DNA of 64,000 nucleotides from JANXZS01 sp963797255 (GCA_963797255.1 CAWCOV010000041.1:37748-101747), one strand, 5' to 3'. Shown: positions 18,135 to 27,171, counted from the first letter of the stretch. Translations and numbers: made by a program. Notes: generated from the letters alone by a model not told the origin.

Positions 18135-18311
18135 TTCTCTCCTTGTTGTTTTGGGAGTTGTCCGGGTTTTATCGACTATTTTCCGGTTGACTCACAGTTT
18201 TCACTTGACAACAAAGGTACCGTGCCACCAGAGTAAACAAGAACTGGCAATCACGGCTTACAATGCCTTCGATTGTCACGGGTCGTCCGCTCTGGCGCTC
18301 CGTTACAAATT

Positions 18312-18851
18312 ATGGCAACTACCATATCAACCGTAGAGGCACGTGAGGTACTGCGTTGCGATCATTGCAGTCTGGTGCAGTTCAGGACAGTGAACTCACT
18401 TTGCCGCCGCTGCCACAAACCCCTTGAAATGGAAGAGCCGCTACCCAAGGCTCCGCAACTTGTCGTTGCAGCCTTAGAGACGCCGGAAGAAGATGGCGGT
18501 CTCCAGGTAGCACGTGCCGTCCGCGATATCCGTCGTGGCCGCAGCCTCAGCCAGCGTCAGCTCGCAGGAAGAATGCAGGTTCCCCGCACCTACATTTCCA
18601 AGATCGAGAATGGCAAGGCTTGCCCCACCCTCTCGTCTTTACAGCGTCTCGCCAATGCCCTTGAGGTCAATATCTGCGACCTCCTGCGCGATGGCCGTAG
18701 CCGCCGCCAGGAAGAGACAGTCTCCATCTTTGCCGATCCGTTCCTTGCTGAGCTAGCGTCATATGCCTCTCAGCTGGACGCGATGCAAAGGTCCATCTTC
18801 CTGAACCAGGTGCGCGACATGGCAACTGGCAGGAACCGCCGCACAGCCTAA
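18312..18851 (+). CDS. XRE-family regulator with N-terminal zinc ribbon
   Basis: 179 residues. Two Cys pairs, C16-x2-C19 and C31-x2-C34 (CDHC and CRRC), form a likely zinc ribbon. A classical HTH_3 domain follows at about 66-126 (SLSQRQLAGRMQVPRTYISKIENG is the recognition region). The C-terminal 50 residues are helical and may dimerise. ATG 18312 puts the zinc ribbon near the N-terminus; the longer frame from 18273 has no support. Its target is unknown, but the divergent HD-hydrolase gene shares the intergenic region. Confidence 0.85.
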   Translation: MATTISTVEAREVLRCDHCSLVQFRTVNSLCRRCHKPLEMEEPLPKAPQLVVAALETPEEDGGLQVARAVRDIRRGRSLSQRQLAGRMQVPRTYISKIENGKACPTLSSLQRLANALEVNICDLLRDGRSRRQEETVSIFADPFLAELASYASQLDAMQRSIFLNQVRDMATGRNRRTA

Positions 18852-19014
18852 AGTTCAGCGGATGCTGTGTCACTCTCCCTCAAAGGGAAATGGCTTACAG
18901 ATTCGCTGCGCTTTGACTACACGTGCGTCGCTGAGGGGCTATATTGGTGATGACATTGCGCCGTTTGCGGCGGGTAACCGCCTGTGCTACGGTCGATGCT
19001 GAAGAGGCTTTTCC

Positions 19015-19842
19015 TTGCCACTCCCTCAATCCAGCGACGTGGAACTGCTGACGCCTGAAGAGCAGGCGATATACAGCCGTCTGAATACGGACCGCCTGCC
19101 GCGGCACATTGCCATCATCATGGATGGCAACGGGCGTTGGGCGGGCAAACGCAGCCTTAAGCGATTCCTGGGGCATCAGCAGGGCGCTGAAGCGGTGCAG
19201 TTCGTGGTTGAGACAGCTGCCCGGGTCAAAATTCCCTGGCTCACGCTCTATGCGTTCTCACTTGAGAACAACCTGCGGCGTCCAAAAACCGAAGTGAACT
19301 TCCTGATGAGGTTGCTGAAGAGCTACCTCGACAACAATGTGCGTCGCATGGCGGACAACAACATCCGGCTGCAGTACATTGGCCGCATCCACGAACTGCC
19401 ATCGGAGGTTCAGGACAAGATGAGATGGGCCGAAGCCTCCACGGCTTCGAACACCGGCACCGTTCTAACACTGGCCCTGAACTACGGCGGCAGGTCTGAG
19501 ATCGTCGACGCATTTCGCGGGCTCTATGCGGAGATGCAGCGCAATCAGATCCGGCCGGAGAACATCACGGAAGAAGACATCCACCGTCATCTCTATACGG
19601 CGCACATGCCGGATCCTGACCTGCTGATACGCACTTCGGGAGAAATGCGGATTTCGAACTACCTGCTATGGCAGATCGCTTATACGGAGATTTACGTCAC
19701 CGACCGTCTGTGGCCGGATTTCCGCGGCGCTCATCTGCTCGAAGCAATCGAAGACTACCAGCGCCGCGAACGCCGCTATGGTGGACTTGGCGATAGCAGG
19801 GAAGCGGAAGCCGAAGTCTCAGCCAATGCCGTGGCTCCGTAG
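19015..19842 (+). CDS. uppS: Isoprenyl transferase (undecaprenyl diphosphate synthase)
   Basis: 275-residue cis-prenyltransferase that makes the C55 lipid carrier for peptidoglycan from farnesyl diphosphate and IPP. HIAIIMDGNGRWAGKR holds the catalytic Asp at about residue 37. LTLYAFSLENNLRRP and the C-terminal DLLIRTSGEMRISNYLLWQ are also present, with the TE(I/L)Y motif. TTG 19015 is preceded by GAAGAGG at a good distance; GTG 19039 is an alternative. It opens the envelope cluster with cdsA, dxr and rseP, an arrangement common in bacteria, here interrupted by a minus-strand VWA gene. Confidence 0.93.
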   Translation: MPLPQSSDVELLTPEEQAIYSRLNTDRLPRHIAIIMDGNGRWAGKRSLKRFLGHQQGAEAVQFVVETAARVKIPWLTLYAFSLENNLRRPKTEVNFLMRLLKSYLDNNVRRMADNNIRLQYIGRIHELPSEVQDKMRWAEASTASNTGTVLTLALNYGGRSEIVDAFRGLYAEMQRNQIRPENITEEDIHRHLYTAHMPDPDLLIRTSGEMRISNYLLWQIAYTEIYVTDRLWPDFRGAHLLEAIEDYQRRERRYGGLGDSREAEAEVSANAVAP

Positions 19843-19844
19843 AG

Positions 19845-20756
19845 CTACTGGCTGACAGGCACCATCGTAGGGTAGATCAGTTTGATCCCCGAAGTTTCCA
19901 TCTTCAATCGGAGTGACACCAGCCCGTTCTGGGGCTTCGTATGCGAATTGAAGCCTAGTTCGTATTGATTCATCAGAATCCCGTTCAGGTCCTGCAGAAA
20001 CGGCACTAGCGAGACTGGGTTTCCCGCTCCCCAATAGAGACTCTTGCCGCCAGTATCGGTCGTAAGCTGGCTCAGGTAATTCTGCCCAGCGGAGACTACT
20101 GCTGGGTCCGCAGCCAGCGCGCCCGCGCCGCGCCAGTAGATGGAATACACGACGATATTGCCCCGTTGCGCGTCGCGAATCGCGGCTGACACATTGGGGT
20201 TGTTGGAATTGAATTCGAGACCGCCGTAACGGTCCACGCCATCGGTGATCATCAGAACTTCGCGCCTGCCGCTCGCGCCCTCAGCTGGCCACTGCTTCGC
20301 CACCTGCGACATGGTGAAATAGGGGCTGCCGCCGCCTCGGATGCTCTGCGGCATTCGCAGCGACTTGGCGGCCAACTCATGATCCTTGGTAAAGTTCTGC
20401 GCCATCATCGCGCCACCGTTCAGCATGTAGCCGACGCCCACCATGGTCGTATCCGGTAGTTTCTGGATGAAGGCGCGGATGTCATTCAACTGGCCAGACA
20501 AACCTCCAGCAGACGTGTCGTCGATCAGGATCAGCAACTGCAGCGCTCCGTTGCTCCCGGTGAACGGCTTCCACACGGTGATCGGAGTGCGCTTCCCGCC
20601 CTCGAAAACAAGCACGTTTTCGCCTTGGATCGGGTCAGTGTTTCCGGCCTTGCGTTGGATGGTCACGATCGTGTGAACGGACTGCGCCACAAGGGAGGTG
20701 CCGAATGCAATAGTGCAGCAAAGAACCAGCTGTTTGAGAACGAATCGCTGCGCCAT
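19845..20756 (-). CDS. Exported VWA-domain protein (acidobacterial VWFA-related type)
   Basis: About 303 residues with a signal peptide (LVLCCTIAFGTSLVAQ). Then a short beta region precedes a von Willebrand factor A domain whose MIDAS motif is LLILIDDTSAGG; ITDGVDRYGG is the later MIDAS loop. Metal-dependent protein binding outside the cytoplasm is likely. ATG 20756 gives the best signal peptide; ATG 20771 and TTG 20780 are alternatives. It is convergent with uppS, two bases apart at the stops, and divergent from cdsA. It looks like an insertion into the conserved uppS-cdsA pair. Confidence 0.83.
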   Translation of the reverse strand: MAQRFVLKQLVLCCTIAFGTSLVAQSVHTIVTIQRKAGNTDPIQGENVLVFEGGKRTPITVWKPFTGSNGALQLLILIDDTSAGGLSGQLNDIRAFIQKLPDTTMVGVGYMLNGGAMMAQNFTKDHELAAKSLRMPQSIRGGGSPYFTMSQVAKQWPAEGASGRREVLMITDGVDRYGGLEFNSNNPNVSAAIRDAQRGNIVVYSIYWRGAGALAADPAVVSAGQNYLSQLTTDTGGKSLYWGAGNPVSLVPFLQDLNGILMNQYELGFNSHTKPQNGLVSLRLKMETSGIKLIYPTMVPVSQ

Positions 20757-20876
20757 TCCTGAGTACCCCATTTCGGCCAAACTCAGCCTGCGTGTTGATA
20801 ACAGAAGTCATGGCCCGGTAGCAAATTGAACCTGTTCGGGTCAGAAGCAGGACGCTGCGTGTATGCTTTTCAGGAA

Positions 20877-21701
20877 ATGAAGCGAATCATTACTGCGGCC
20901 ATCCTCATCCCCCTGGTTCTGGTGCTCATCTTTAAAGCCCCCTTTTGGCTTATGCCGATCCTCGCGGGTGTCGTGGCTTTGCCGGCGGCATGGGAATTTC
21001 TGGGGCTGGCAAACGCGAGCGGAGCCCGTACGCCCAAGATCCTGGTGCTCGCTTCGATCGCAGTGCTTCTCTACTTCAGCTTTCGCCAGTCCTACCAAGT
21101 ACCCCCTGTTCTAAGTGGACTTAGCCTGCTGATTTTCGTGTACTGCGCGTTCCGCGGGCCGCTGGAAAGCATTTTGAAAGATGTTGGATCCTCAATCTTT
21201 TGTTTGGTTTACATCGGCCTGTCGATGGCGACAATTCCCTGGCTGGCCGCGCAGGAGAACGGCCCATCTCTCCTAACCTATTTGTTATGTGTGGTATGGT
21301 CCGGGGATACGCTGGCCCTCTACATCGGAAAAGCCTACGGTCGCCACAAACTGGCCCCAGAACTCAGCCCCAACAAGACTTGGGAGGGCTCGGTTGCCTC
21401 CATGGTCGGCAGCATACTGATAACATTGCTCTTAACCTTCCTTGCTACGCTCCTGGCCCGTCGTGGAAGCACCCTGCTTTCCTATCCCGGATCAGTCTAC
21501 AGGTGGATTTTTCTCGCAGTTTTGCTCAATATCGCCGCTCAAGTGGGCGATTTGGTCGAATCTGCAATCAAAAGAGGCGCCGGCGTGAAGGACTCAGGAA
21601 CGCTGCTTCCGGGGCATGGAGGCATGCTGGACCGCATTGATGCGCTGCTGTTGGCGGCTCCGGTGCTGTGGTACGCTCAACTAGTGCAGCAGCCTTTTTA
21701 G
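20877..21701 (+). CDS. cdsA: Phosphatidate cytidylyltransferase
   Basis: 274-residue membrane enzyme that makes CDP-diacylglycerol from phosphatidate and CTP. About eight hydrophobic helices are visible, and the C-terminal signature AIKRGAGVKDSGTLLPGHGG followed by MLDRIDALL is complete. ATG 20877 starts at the usual MKRIITA sequence; the longer frame from TTG 20826 has no family support. The stop codon lies inside a 17-base tandem repeat in front of dxr. Confidence 0.93.
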   Translation: MKRIITAAILIPLVLVLIFKAPFWLMPILAGVVALPAAWEFLGLANASGARTPKILVLASIAVLLYFSFRQSYQVPPVLSGLSLLIFVYCAFRGPLESILKDVGSSIFCLVYIGLSMATIPWLAAQENGPSLLTYLLCVVWSGDTLALYIGKAYGRHKLAPELSPNKTWEGSVASMVGSILITLLLTFLATLLARRGSTLLSYPGSVYRWIFLAVLLNIAAQVGDLVESAIKRGAGVKDSGTLLPGHGGMLDRIDALLLAAPVLWYAQLVQQPF

Positions 21702-21715
21702 TGCAGCCGCCTTTT
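21682..21715 (+). repeat. 17-base tandem duplication spanning the cdsA stop
   Basis: Two contiguous copies, 21682-21698 and 21699-21715, differ only at one base (TAGTGCAGCAGCCTTTT and TAGTGCAGCCGCCTTTT). The TAG of the second copy is the cdsA stop. Removing one copy would make cdsA read through to a TGA that overlaps the GTG start of dxr, so the ancestral pair was probably overlapping. Confidence 0.8.
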
Positions 21716-21717
21716 AA

Positions 21718-22920
21718 GTGAATAGACTTATCAAGCAGGTCGCGATTCTCGGCTCCACCGGCTCCATCGGCACGAGCACCCTCTCCATCATCGAGTCCTA
21801 TCCTGAGCGATTCGCCGTCGCTGCGCTTGCGGCTGGGCGGAACGTGGAATTGGCGTTTGCCCAGTGTGATCGCTGGCGCCCACGCGTCGTTTCCATGGCG
21901 ACAGATGAGCTTGCCGCGGATCTCTCCGCCAGATTGAAAATGGCCGGGATTACCGGGATCGAGATTGTTTACGGCACCGCAGGAACTGTCCACGTCGCTA
22001 CGCTTCGCGAGGTTGACTTCGTAGTCTCGGCAATCGTCGGTGTATCCGGGCTGGAAGCGACGTATGCCGCAGTGCAGGCAGGCAAGCCGATCGGGCTGGC
22101 CAACAAAGAGTGCATGGTGGCTGCTGGCGAGATCCTTACCCGCGCGGCCCGGGCAAAAGGCGTGCCGCTGCTTCCCATCGATTCCGAGCACAATGCGATT
22201 CACCAATGCATGCGCGGAGGCACAAAGGCCGAAGTGCGCCGTATCTGGCTCACAGCTTCCGGCGGTCCGTTTCGGACGCTTCCACTCGACCAGTTCGAGC
22301 AAATCACGGTCGAACAGGCACTTAAGCATCCCACATGGGTGATGGGCCAGCGGATCACAATTGATTCCGCCACAATGCTGAACAAGGGCCTCGAAATTAT
22401 TGAGGCATGCCGACTGTTCGATTTGCCTCCTTCATCCGTCAAAGTAACAGTGCATCCGCAATCGACCGTTCACTCGTTAGTGGAGTATGTCGACGGGAGC
22501 ATTCTTGCGCAGATTTCGGTTACAGATATGCGCTTGCCGATTCTTTACGCCCTTAGCTTTCCGGAACGCATCGAATCAGAGTTGACATTTGATATGGCTC
22601 AACTTGGGCACCTGGAATTCGAGCAACCGGATTTCGAGCGATTCCCTTGTCTTCGACTGGCCTATGAAGCAGCCGAAATTGGCGGAGCTCATTGCATTGC
22701 TTTGAACGCCGCCGATGAAGTTGCAGTAGCTGCATTCCTCGAAAGACGCATCCCGTTCATGGGCATTCCGCGTACAATCGAGGGAGTGCTCGAAGCCACG
22801 CCGGAGAGCCATCCGTCGACGATTCAGGAAGTGCTTGGGCTTGACCAAGAAGCACGCCGAATTGCAGAAAGGGTTCTCGCTGGCGCTGGGCGTGAATCCG
22901 CAGTTGCTCCACTCGGTTAA
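21718..22920 (+). CDS. dxr: 1-deoxy-D-xylulose 5-phosphate reductoisomerase
   Basis: 400 residues catalysing the NADPH-dependent second step of the MEP isoprenoid pathway. The nucleotide-binding GSTGSIGTSTL is at about residues 11-21. The active site shows LANKECMVAAG, PIDSEHNAIHQC and the flexible loop TASGGPFR. GTG 21718 is preceded only by the duplicated spacer, so translation may be coupled to cdsA. It supplies precursors for the two prenyl synthases and UppS in this window. Confidence 0.95.
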   Translation: MNRLIKQVAILGSTGSIGTSTLSIIESYPERFAVAALAAGRNVELAFAQCDRWRPRVVSMATDELAADLSARLKMAGITGIEIVYGTAGTVHVATLREVDFVVSAIVGVSGLEATYAAVQAGKPIGLANKECMVAAGEILTRAARAKGVPLLPIDSEHNAIHQCMRGGTKAEVRRIWLTASGGPFRTLPLDQFEQITVEQALKHPTWVMGQRITIDSATMLNKGLEIIEACRLFDLPPSSVKVTVHPQSTVHSLVEYVDGSILAQISVTDMRLPILYALSFPERIESELTFDMAQLGHLEFEQPDFERFPCLRLAYEAAEIGGAHCIALNAADEVAVAAFLERRIPFMGIPRTIEGVLEATPESHPSTIQEVLGLDQEARRIAERVLAGAGRESAVAPLG

Positions 22921-22957
22921 ACAGTCAGCACGGAACACGACAGGTCCGACCTAAACT

Positions 22958-24319
22958 ATGCCTTTCGCTCTTACTGCTACTCTCTCCATGCTCGTGGTTC
23001 TCGGCATCATGGTGCTGGTTCACGAGTTCGGCCACTTCGCTGTCGCCAAGCTTTGCGGCGTGCGGGTGGAAGTTTTTTCCATCGGTTTTGGCAAGCGCCT
23101 GTTCGGCTTCAAGCGTGGCGACACCGATTACCGCATCAGCCTGCTGCCCCTGGGCGGCTACGTGAAGATGACGGGGGAAAACCCCAACGAAGAGCACTCC
23201 GGAGAACCCGGGGAATTTACTTCCCATCCTCGCTGGCAACGCATTCTGATTGGCATTGCAGGCCCCGCAGCGAACTTCATTCTCGCGTTCGCGCTGATGA
23301 CCGGCTTCTACATGATGCACGACGAGGTGCCCCTCTATCCCTCGATGGCGGCGATTCCCGATTTCGTTCCGGACAATACGCCCGCTGCGCTTGCCGGCAT
23401 CAAGGCAGGAGACCGCATCGTTCTGTTTGATGGAACCGAGAATCCCACCTGGGAGCAGCTCCGCATCCGTGCACTGATCAACATGAATCAGACGGTTCCT
23501 GTCGTGCTTGATCGCAATGGTGAGCACATCAACACTCAGTTGCACATCGAGAACAAAGACCGCGGCGATGACTTCGACATGCCTGACCTCGGCCTGTTGC
23601 CTCGCGTGCAGGAAACACCGCTGGTGGTGAAGGCGATTGAGCCCAATATGCCTGCCCTCAAAGCAGGACTGCAGCCCGGCGACAAGATTCTTTCGGTTAA
23701 CGGAATGGAACTCCACTCCGTCTATGCCGTCCTCGCTTACCTGCAACAGGATTCCGGGAAGCCTGTCGTGTTGAAGGTCAGCCGCGATGGTCAAATCATC
23801 GACCTGAACCTGGTCCCTGCCATGACAGATGATGGCGCAGGTCATCGCATCTATCGGCTTGGTTTCGAGCCCATGCAGCCGCCATTTAAGGTTCAGCAAC
23901 TGGGATTGATCCCCGCAGTCCGGCAGTCGTTGTCATTCAACATCAAGAATTCCGGATTGATACTTGAAGTCCTGAAGCGGATGTTTACCCGGCACATTGC
24001 GATGGAAAATCTCAGCGGTCCAATCGGCATTGCCCGACAGACCGGCCTTGCAGTCACCATGCCGGGATGGCAGCCCATCATTGGACTGATGGCCGTAATC
24101 AGCTTGAATCTGGGCATCTTTAACCTGCTGCCCATTCCCATTCTCGACGGCGGTCTGATTCTTCTGCTGATGATCGAGGGCCTTATCCGGCGCGACATCA
24201 ATCAGCAATTCAAGGAGCGGATCTACCAGGTGGCCTTCGTTGTCCTGGTGCTCTTCGCGGTCTTCGTAATGTTCAACGACTTCGCGAAGCTGTCGATCTT
24301 CTCAAAGGTTCATCCGTAA
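22958..24319 (+). CDS. rseP: Site-2 protease RseP
   Basis: 453-residue intramembrane metalloprotease. HEFGH at residues 22-26 is the zinc site in the first helix, GVKM-type GGYVKMTGE follows, and two PDZ domains occupy about 115-300 (each with a GxxPGDKI/GxKAGDRI-like loop). The C-terminal helix has the third zinc ligand in LLPIPILDGG. RseP cuts anti-sigma factors in the envelope stress response and clears signal peptides. It closes the uppS-cdsA-dxr-rseP unit and is followed by a hairpin terminator. Confidence 0.94.
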   Translation: MPFALTATLSMLVVLGIMVLVHEFGHFAVAKLCGVRVEVFSIGFGKRLFGFKRGDTDYRISLLPLGGYVKMTGENPNEEHSGEPGEFTSHPRWQRILIGIAGPAANFILAFALMTGFYMMHDEVPLYPSMAAIPDFVPDNTPAALAGIKAGDRIVLFDGTENPTWEQLRIRALINMNQTVPVVLDRNGEHINTQLHIENKDRGDDFDMPDLGLLPRVQETPLVVKAIEPNMPALKAGLQPGDKILSVNGMELHSVYAVLAYLQQDSGKPVVLKVSRDGQIIDLNLVPAMTDDGAGHRIYRLGFEPMQPPFKVQQLGLIPAVRQSLSFNIKNSGLILEVLKRMFTRHIAMENLSGPIGIARQTGLAVTMPGWQPIIGLMAVISLNLGIFNLLPIPILDGGLILLLMIEGLIRRDINQQFKERIYQVAFVVLVLFAVFVMFNDFAKLSIFSKVHP

Positions 24320-24339
24320 CGAAAACAGTATTTGCCGAG

Positions 24340-24368
24340 AAGGTCCGTGCTGTTTGCGCGGACCTTTT
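24340..24368 (+). terminator. Rho-independent terminator after rseP
   Basis: Perfect 8-bp stem AAGGTCCG / CGGACCTT with an 11-base loop, directly followed by TT. It sits 20 bases after the rseP stop and 11 bases from the end of the convergent small zinc-ribbon gene, so it may serve both. Confidence 0.7.
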
Positions 24369-24378
24369 CATTTGTGCG

Positions 24379-24543
24379 CTAGGCTTGCCAGGTGAAACCA
24401 CAGTTTGGACATTGGCTCGGCTTTCTTCCGGCGATCAGCGATAGAAGACCGAAAGGGAAGAAGCAGATCGATATCAAGATGACCCACAGCGGATAAAACG
24501 CGCGATGGGTTGCTGTGCCGCATTTTGGACAGGAAACAGTCAC
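24379..24543 (-). CDS. 54-residue zinc-ribbon membrane microprotein
   Basis: A small gene with GTG start at 24543, six bases after a perfect AGGAG. The protein opens with MTVSCPKCGTATH, continues with one hydrophobic helix (WVILISICFFPFGLLSLIAG) and ends with QCPNCGFTWQA. The two CPxCG knuckles at either end of the helix would make one zinc ribbon if the helix folds back or is a hairpin. The TAG stop of the upstream DUF2752 gene forms part of its ribosome binding site, so the pair is translationally linked. Proteins of this plan resemble LITAF-like zinc-ribbon membrane anchors, but I do not claim homology. Confidence 0.75.
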   Translation of the reverse strand: MTVSCPKCGTATHRAFYPLWVILISICFFPFGLLSLIAGRKPSQCPNCGFTWQA

Positions 24544-24552
24544 GGGAATCTC

Positions 24553-24984
24553 CTATGAGTGCAGGTGAAGTAAGGTGAAAATCCAGCTTGCAAACAACAC
24601 TACAGCAGTGAATTTTGCCAGCCAGCGCGATCCGGTTACGACGAACGGCGAGGTCCTTTCATTAACAATGGCGAGTGGACGGCAACAGATTTGAAAAAAG
24701 ATGGCAACAGAGATCAATAGCCCTGCGGGATTGGCAAGCAGACTGCCCCGAATGTCGAGCGCGAGAGCCAGCAGAATTGCGTGAGTGACGCCGCAACCAG
24801 GACACGGTACCCCAGTGAGGCTACGGAAGACGCAGAAGTGCGGCACAAGGTGCGCCAATGGCAGCAAAGCAAGCACCAACAAATTTGAAATGAGGTAGCA
24901 GAGGTGGACACGCGCCTGCTCATCCAGCTTTCGTTCCACGCCAAGAGCGAGGAAGAGACGGGATGGGAAGAAACAGATCTCCAT
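24553..24984 (-). CDS. DUF2752 membrane protein
   Basis: 143 residues. The family hallmark GVPCPGCGVTHAILLALALD is present near residues 58-77, a CxxCG-T-like signature at a membrane boundary. Three to four hydrophobic helices surround it. The N-terminal 25 residues may be extra; a start inside the frame nearer to YLISNLLVLALLPLAH is possible. Function unknown. Cotranscribed with the zinc-ribbon microprotein, which suggests a joint membrane role, perhaps involving metal. Confidence 0.8.
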   Translation of the reverse strand: MEICFFPSRLFLALGVERKLDEQARVHLCYLISNLLVLALLPLAHLVPHFCVFRSLTGVPCPGCGVTHAILLALALDIRGSLLANPAGLLISVAIFFQICCRPLAIVNERTSPFVVTGSRWLAKFTAVVLFASWIFTLLHLHS

Positions 24985-25108
24985 AGGCTACTCGAGTTCC
25001 ACTTCCGAAAACAGAACGCTCTATTTAATCACAGCGGCACATTGCGAAGGATGCTCCATTCTGATTCGATGCCGCTTGCCGTCGCGGAGTGTTTAAACTG
25101 GAATCACC

Positions 25109-25561
25109 ATGTCATCTCATGCACCTTCCCGCAGCACAGTTCGCGTTCGCTACGCTGAGACCGACCAGATGGGCGTTGTCTATTACGCGAACTATTTCAT
25201 CTGGTTCGAAATCGGCAGGGTTGAGCTTTTGCGTCAGCTCGGCTTCGATTACAAGGAAATGGAGTTGGCAGATGACTGTCATCTGCCGGTTGTCGAGGCG
25301 CAATGCCGTTATCGCGCCTCCGCACGATACGACGACGAGATCGTAATTGAAACGCGAGTGACGGGTATGCGCAGCTTCATGATGAAGTTTGGCTATCGTG
25401 TGCTGCGCGAGTCTGACTCGCTCCTGCTTGCCGAGGGAGAGACGGTACACGTGGTTTGCGATCGCACCATGACGAAAAAAGCGCTTCCCGCCAAATACGG
25501 CGATGCCATTCGCGCATCCATACCGCATGCGAGTGGCGAGACTTTGCCTCAGCAGTCGTAG
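25109..25561 (+). CDS. Acyl-CoA thioesterase, YbgC/4HBT family
   Basis: 150-residue hot-dog fold protein. VRYAETDQMGVVYYANYF (about 13-30) contains the catalytic Asp at residue 19 and the substrate-tunnel residues of the YbgC type. RFE-like WFEIGRVELLRQLG follows. It hydrolyses acyl-CoA thioesters; in many bacteria YbgC goes with the Tol-Pal genes, but none are adjacent here. ATG 25109. Convergent with the B12-binding subunit gene, one base apart. Confidence 0.88.
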   Translation: MSSHAPSRSTVRVRYAETDQMGVVYYANYFIWFEIGRVELLRQLGFDYKEMELADDCHLPVVEAQCRYRASARYDDEIVIETRVTGMRSFMMKFGYRVLRESDSLLLAEGETVHVVCDRTMTKKALPAKYGDAIRASIPHASGETLPQQS

Positions 25562-25562
25562 A

Positions 25563-25985
25563 TCAGGCAGCGACGCCGCGAGGCTTCACGTTGTCGCGGA
25601 TGAAGTTCACGGTGGCGTCGAGCGATGTTCCGGGGCCGAAGATTGCGGCCACGCCATGCGATTTCAAGAATTCGATGTCCTGCTGTGGAATGGTTCCGCC
25701 GAGCACGACGAGAATATCGCCCGCCCCACGTTCCTTCAGCAGGGCAGTCACGCGCGGCACGATTGCATTGTGCGCGCCTGACAGAATGCTGAGGCCGACG
25801 CAGTCCACATCTTCCTGGATCGCCGCATTCACAATCATCTCCGGCGTCTGGCGAAGTCCGGTGTAGATAACTTCCATGCCCGCATCGCGCAGAGCCCGAG
25901 CGATGACCTTCGCTCCCCGGTCGTGCCCGTCAAGGCCTGGCTTGGCTACCAACACGCGGATCGGAGTAACGGGAGCTTCGGTCAT
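25563..25985 (-). CDS. Cobalamin-binding small subunit of an acyl-CoA mutase (methylmalonyl-CoA mutase type)
   Basis: 140 residues, a stand-alone B12-binding Rossmann domain. DGHDRG at 19-24 holds the His that replaces dimethylbenzimidazole as cobalt ligand; LSILSGAH and VVLGGTIPQQD are the other cofactor contacts. Separate small subunits are typical of archaeal-type and many soil bacterial mutases, with the catalytic large subunit encoded elsewhere. The large subunit is not in the window. It is the last gene of a minus-strand run that starts at metG. Confidence 0.9.
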   Translation of the reverse strand: MTEAPVTPIRVLVAKPGLDGHDRGAKVIARALRDAGMEVIYTGLRQTPEMIVNAAIQEDVDCVGLSILSGAHNAIVPRVTALLKERGAGDILVVLGGTIPQQDIEFLKSHGVAAIFGPGTSLDATVNFIRDNVKPRGVAA

Positions 25986-26080
25986 GGTCGTTCACTCCAT
26001 CTTAAGCCCCGAAAGAGTATCACGGACGTCAATCGACCGGCAGCGCAGATTTGCGGTTTGAAATCGGGATTTGTATCGAG

Positions 26081-27070
26081 CTATTTCTCGCGTGCCACGA
26101 CGAAATCGGGAACCCACAGCAGCGCGCGTTTGTAATCGGAGTAGGGAAGCGAGCCAAGCGAAGTGCGTGCGATTTCCGCGTATCGGAAAGCCGCTTGCAT
26201 GGCGTATTCGACAGATCCATTGCGGGTGAGGATGTCGACGATCTGCTTATGTTGCACGTGCTCAAAGCTGCGATCGTCCAGCATCTGCAGAATTGCTTCG
26301 CGGTCCGCGGATGTGCCGTTTTCAAGCGAGTGGATGACCGCCAACGTCGCCTTGCCCTCGCGCAGATCGCTGGCCACTGGCTTGCCAAGCACATCTTCGG
26401 ATGCGGTAAGGTCAAGAACGTCGTCCACGATCTGAAATGCCAGTCCGAGATTGCGCCCGTATTCGCCAAGCTGTTCCTCGAGTGCGTCCGTCGCTCCTGC
26501 GAGGACCGATCCGAGGCGCATGGAGACATGGAAGAGGCACGCAGTCTTGCGATAAATGAGGTCGTAATACTCTTTTTCGGAGATGGCGAGGCCGAGTTTC
26601 TCAATCTGAAGAAGTTCGCCTTCCACCATCTGCTGCGTCAGGCTGATGAGCAGGTCGAGGACCTTGAAGCTGCGCTCTTCAAGAGACACGCGAAACGCCT
26701 GCATGTAAAGCCAATCGCCTGCGAGGACGCACTTCTCATTGCCCCAGGTGGTGTTCGCTGAAGGCCGCCCGCGGCGCATGTCTGCCCCGTCGATGATGTC
26801 GTCGTGAACCAAGGTCGCGGTGTGCACCATCTCTACTACGGCGCCCAGGCGGATCATTCCGTGCCCGGTGAAGCCCTGGGATTTGGCAGCGAGCAGCAGC
26901 AGCAGCGGACGAATTCGTTTTCCGCCGCCGGCTCGAAGATAGTCGGCAATTTCGGTGATGGCTCCGACGTTAGACACGGCATCGGCGCCCAACTCGCGCT
27001 CAATCGCGCGCAGATCATCGCCGAGCAGGTCAAAGACCTCTTTCGCCGTCGCTATCGCCAGTGTATTCAC
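26081..27070 (-). CDS. Long-chain polyprenyl diphosphate synthase
   Basis: 329 residues. GGGKRIRP (48-55), first Asp motif DDIID (90-94, DDx2D form), second Asp motif DDVLD (216-220), and the small residues before the first motif (VEMVHTATLVHDD) fit synthases making C30-C40 chains for quinone side tails. This differs from the 2.7-3.6 kb synthase, whose first motif is DDx4D. Best guess is heptaprenyl or octaprenyl diphosphate synthase for menaquinone; chain length is not readable with certainty. Confidence 0.88.
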   Translation of the reverse strand: MNTLAIATAKEVFDLLGDDLRAIERELGADAVSNVGAITEIADYLRAGGGKRIRPLLLLLAAKSQGFTGHGMIRLGAVVEMVHTATLVHDDIIDGADMRRGRPSANTTWGNEKCVLAGDWLYMQAFRVSLEERSFKVLDLLISLTQQMVEGELLQIEKLGLAISEKEYYDLIYRKTACLFHVSMRLGSVLAGATDALEEQLGEYGRNLGLAFQIVDDVLDLTASEDVLGKPVASDLREGKATLAVIHSLENGTSADREAILQMLDDRSFEHVQHKQIVDILTRNGSVEYAMQAAFRYAEIARTSLGSLPYSDYKRALLWVPDFVVAREK

Positions 27071-27171
27071 TCAATCTCCCAGCCGTTGCCCGAGTTTTCC
27101 GGGGTTTGACTATCTTGCTTTCTCACTAAAAATTCGATTCAAACCCGCTATGGCCCGAGACCTTCAACAAA

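Noticed and set aside
18200..18270. TTGACA near 18205 as -35 box for the XRE gene
   Set aside because: No acceptable -10 box at 16-18 bases; too weak to list.
22925..23899. 324-codon open frame antisense to rseP
   Set aside because: Opposite strand encodes an intact site-2 protease with all motifs.
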